A stretch of DNA of 64,000 nucleotides. Origin: an uncultured Flavobacteriales bacterium. GTDB taxonomy: Bacteria; Bacteroidota; Bacteroidia; Flavobacteriales_G; Salibacteraceae. Position numbers and translations under genes: made by a program. This document shows, piece by piece, positions 63,335 through 64,000 of this stretch (position 1 is the first letter of the stretch; each line of letters begins with the position of its first letter). The stretch lies in assembly GCA_905181855.1 (NCBI GenBank), contig CAJIZE010000005.1, positions 1-64,000 on the forward strand, written 5' to 3'. The notes beneath the pieces were generated by a model. The model made no database searches. It was not told the DNA's origin and was given only the letters and a program-made list of their open reading frames with translations.

Positions 63335-63996
63335 TACATGTTGAGGTATTTCATGAGCTGGTCGTATCTATCATTTAGGTTGTCATTAACTAATTTTTTG
63401 TTGTAAGAAGCCGTAATTGTATATTTAAACCGTTCCAAAGAACTCATTATAGATTGTACATTTTCAACATTAAGTTTGATTGTTAATTCCATTTTAGTAG
63501 AATCTGGAAATCGAGTGATAAACGAACCAAGAATTTTAGCATTATCTTCCTCAACAATTCTAGAAATTTCGAACAAGGAATAATCACTCATGCTCATTTC
63601 TAATACAATTATAGCACCGGGAGTTTTAACAACTGGCATTTCTGCTATTGTCTCCATTAATAGTTTTAAGGTGATTCCACCTAGATATTTGCTTTGGGCG
63701 TTAATTACCGGAATGGAAGAAATCTGAAAATCAGAAACTTTCTTAATAACCTCAAATAAATGTTGATGATTTAAAACGAACGCCATTTTGTAATCTTTTG
63801 TTAAAGAAGTTAAGCTAGTGCTATCGTCTTCACAATTATACAAGGAGTTTTCATCAATCATACCTTTATAAATACCGTCTTCAACAATGGTTAAATGCGA
63901 TAACTTATAGTCGTCCATTAAACCCAATGCTTTAGAAACTTTATCCGATGGACTCAGTACTGGAATTTCTTCATTTATTAATTGTTCTGCCAACAT
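63334..63996 (-). CDS. CBS-domain protein
   Basis: 220 residues: two CBS motifs (about 5-60, VLSPSDKVSKALGLMDDYK and LSHLTIVEDGIYKGMI; about 65-125, FEVIKKVSDFQISSIPVINAQ), then an ACT-like C-terminal region (about 130-215, GAIIVLEMSMSDYSLFEISRI). CBS pairs bind adenine nucleotides. The gene is standard upstream of nadK in Bacteroidota, so a link to NAD(P) or energy status is likely. Only 4 bases remain between its start and the window edge, so its promoter is not visible. Confidence 0.9.
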   Translation of the reverse strand: MLAEQLINEEIPVLSPSDKVSKALGLMDDYKLSHLTIVEDGIYKGMIDENSLYNCEDDSTSLTSLTKDYKMAFVLNHQHLFEVIKKVSDFQISSIPVINAQSKYLGGITLKLLMETIAEMPVVKTPGAIIVLEMSMSDYSLFEISRIVEEDNAKILGSFITRFPDSTKMELTIKLNVENVQSIMSSLERFKYTITASYNKKLVNDNLNDRYDQLMKYLNM

Positions 63997-64000
63997 ATAT

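Overview
The window is one contiguous stretch of a low-GC Bacteroidota chromosome, most likely a marine member of the Flavobacteriales. The evidence is the promoter grammar (TTG, about 18-20 bp, then TAnnTTTG, ahead of many genes), a type IX secretion sorting tail on a secreted protease, lipoproteins with PKD folds, a DUF6089/PorG-like protein beside uppS-bamA-ompH-ompH-murI, and families such as DUF5687, DUF2911 and KETAHQLGTP-type histidine kinases. Gene density is high. There is one tRNA (Ser-GGA), and I see no CRISPR array, integrase, transposase or rRNA.

Layout. 0-0.3 kb: start of an exported protein running off the left edge. 0.7-5.6 kb: a sulfur block on the minus strand (Crp/Fnr regulator, TSUP exporter, metallo-beta-lactamase/double-rhodanese fusion, universal stress protein, two-gene YeeE/YedE sulfur permease), with a Crp/Fnr-type operator at a class II position before the exporter. 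5.6-8.3 kb: kbl and gdhA. 8.4-19.2 kb: PKD lipoproteins, prs-rplY-pth, a very large outer-membrane barrel, and a histidine kinase coupled to hemW. 19.2-31.3 kb: NagZ-like lipoprotein, gpsA, secreted C1 peptidase, ABC-F protein, ArsC-like protein, flippase-like membrane protein, thioesterase, TatD-ansA-TMTC-like glycosyltransferase. 31.4-34.2 kb: tRNA-Ser and an exbB-X-exbD-exbD operon closed by a strong terminator. 34.4-39.4 kb: CPBP protease and dusB from face-to-face promoters, then ridA-HEAT-oligopeptidase B. 39.5-46.7 kb: secreted serine protease and lipoprotein, yebC, PIG-L protein, sodium symporter.

46.7-49.7 kb: a DUF2911 protein, then the most notable locus, a compact RiPP cluster: a signal-peptide-bearing precursor with three KCGEGKCG repeats, an MNIO (DUF692) enzyme and its DUF2063 partner. 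It resembles the HvfABC/bufferin copper-related systems. A perfect hairpin with a U-tract lies between the precursor and the enzyme genes, as if to keep precursor expression above enzyme expression. 49.8-55.9 kb: Uup-type ABC-F, S9 peptidase, ABC/DUF5687 transporter. 56.0-64.0 kb: envelope-biogenesis operon CBS-nadK-DUF6089-uppS-bamA-ompH-ompH-murI.

Other points worth checking: murI has no ATG/GTG/TTG start and appears to begin at ATA overlapping the previous stop; a HEAT-like gene is cut by an in-frame TGA at codon 14; the histidine kinase has a duplicated sensor segment; and one ABC-F protein has a consistently degenerate second ATP site.
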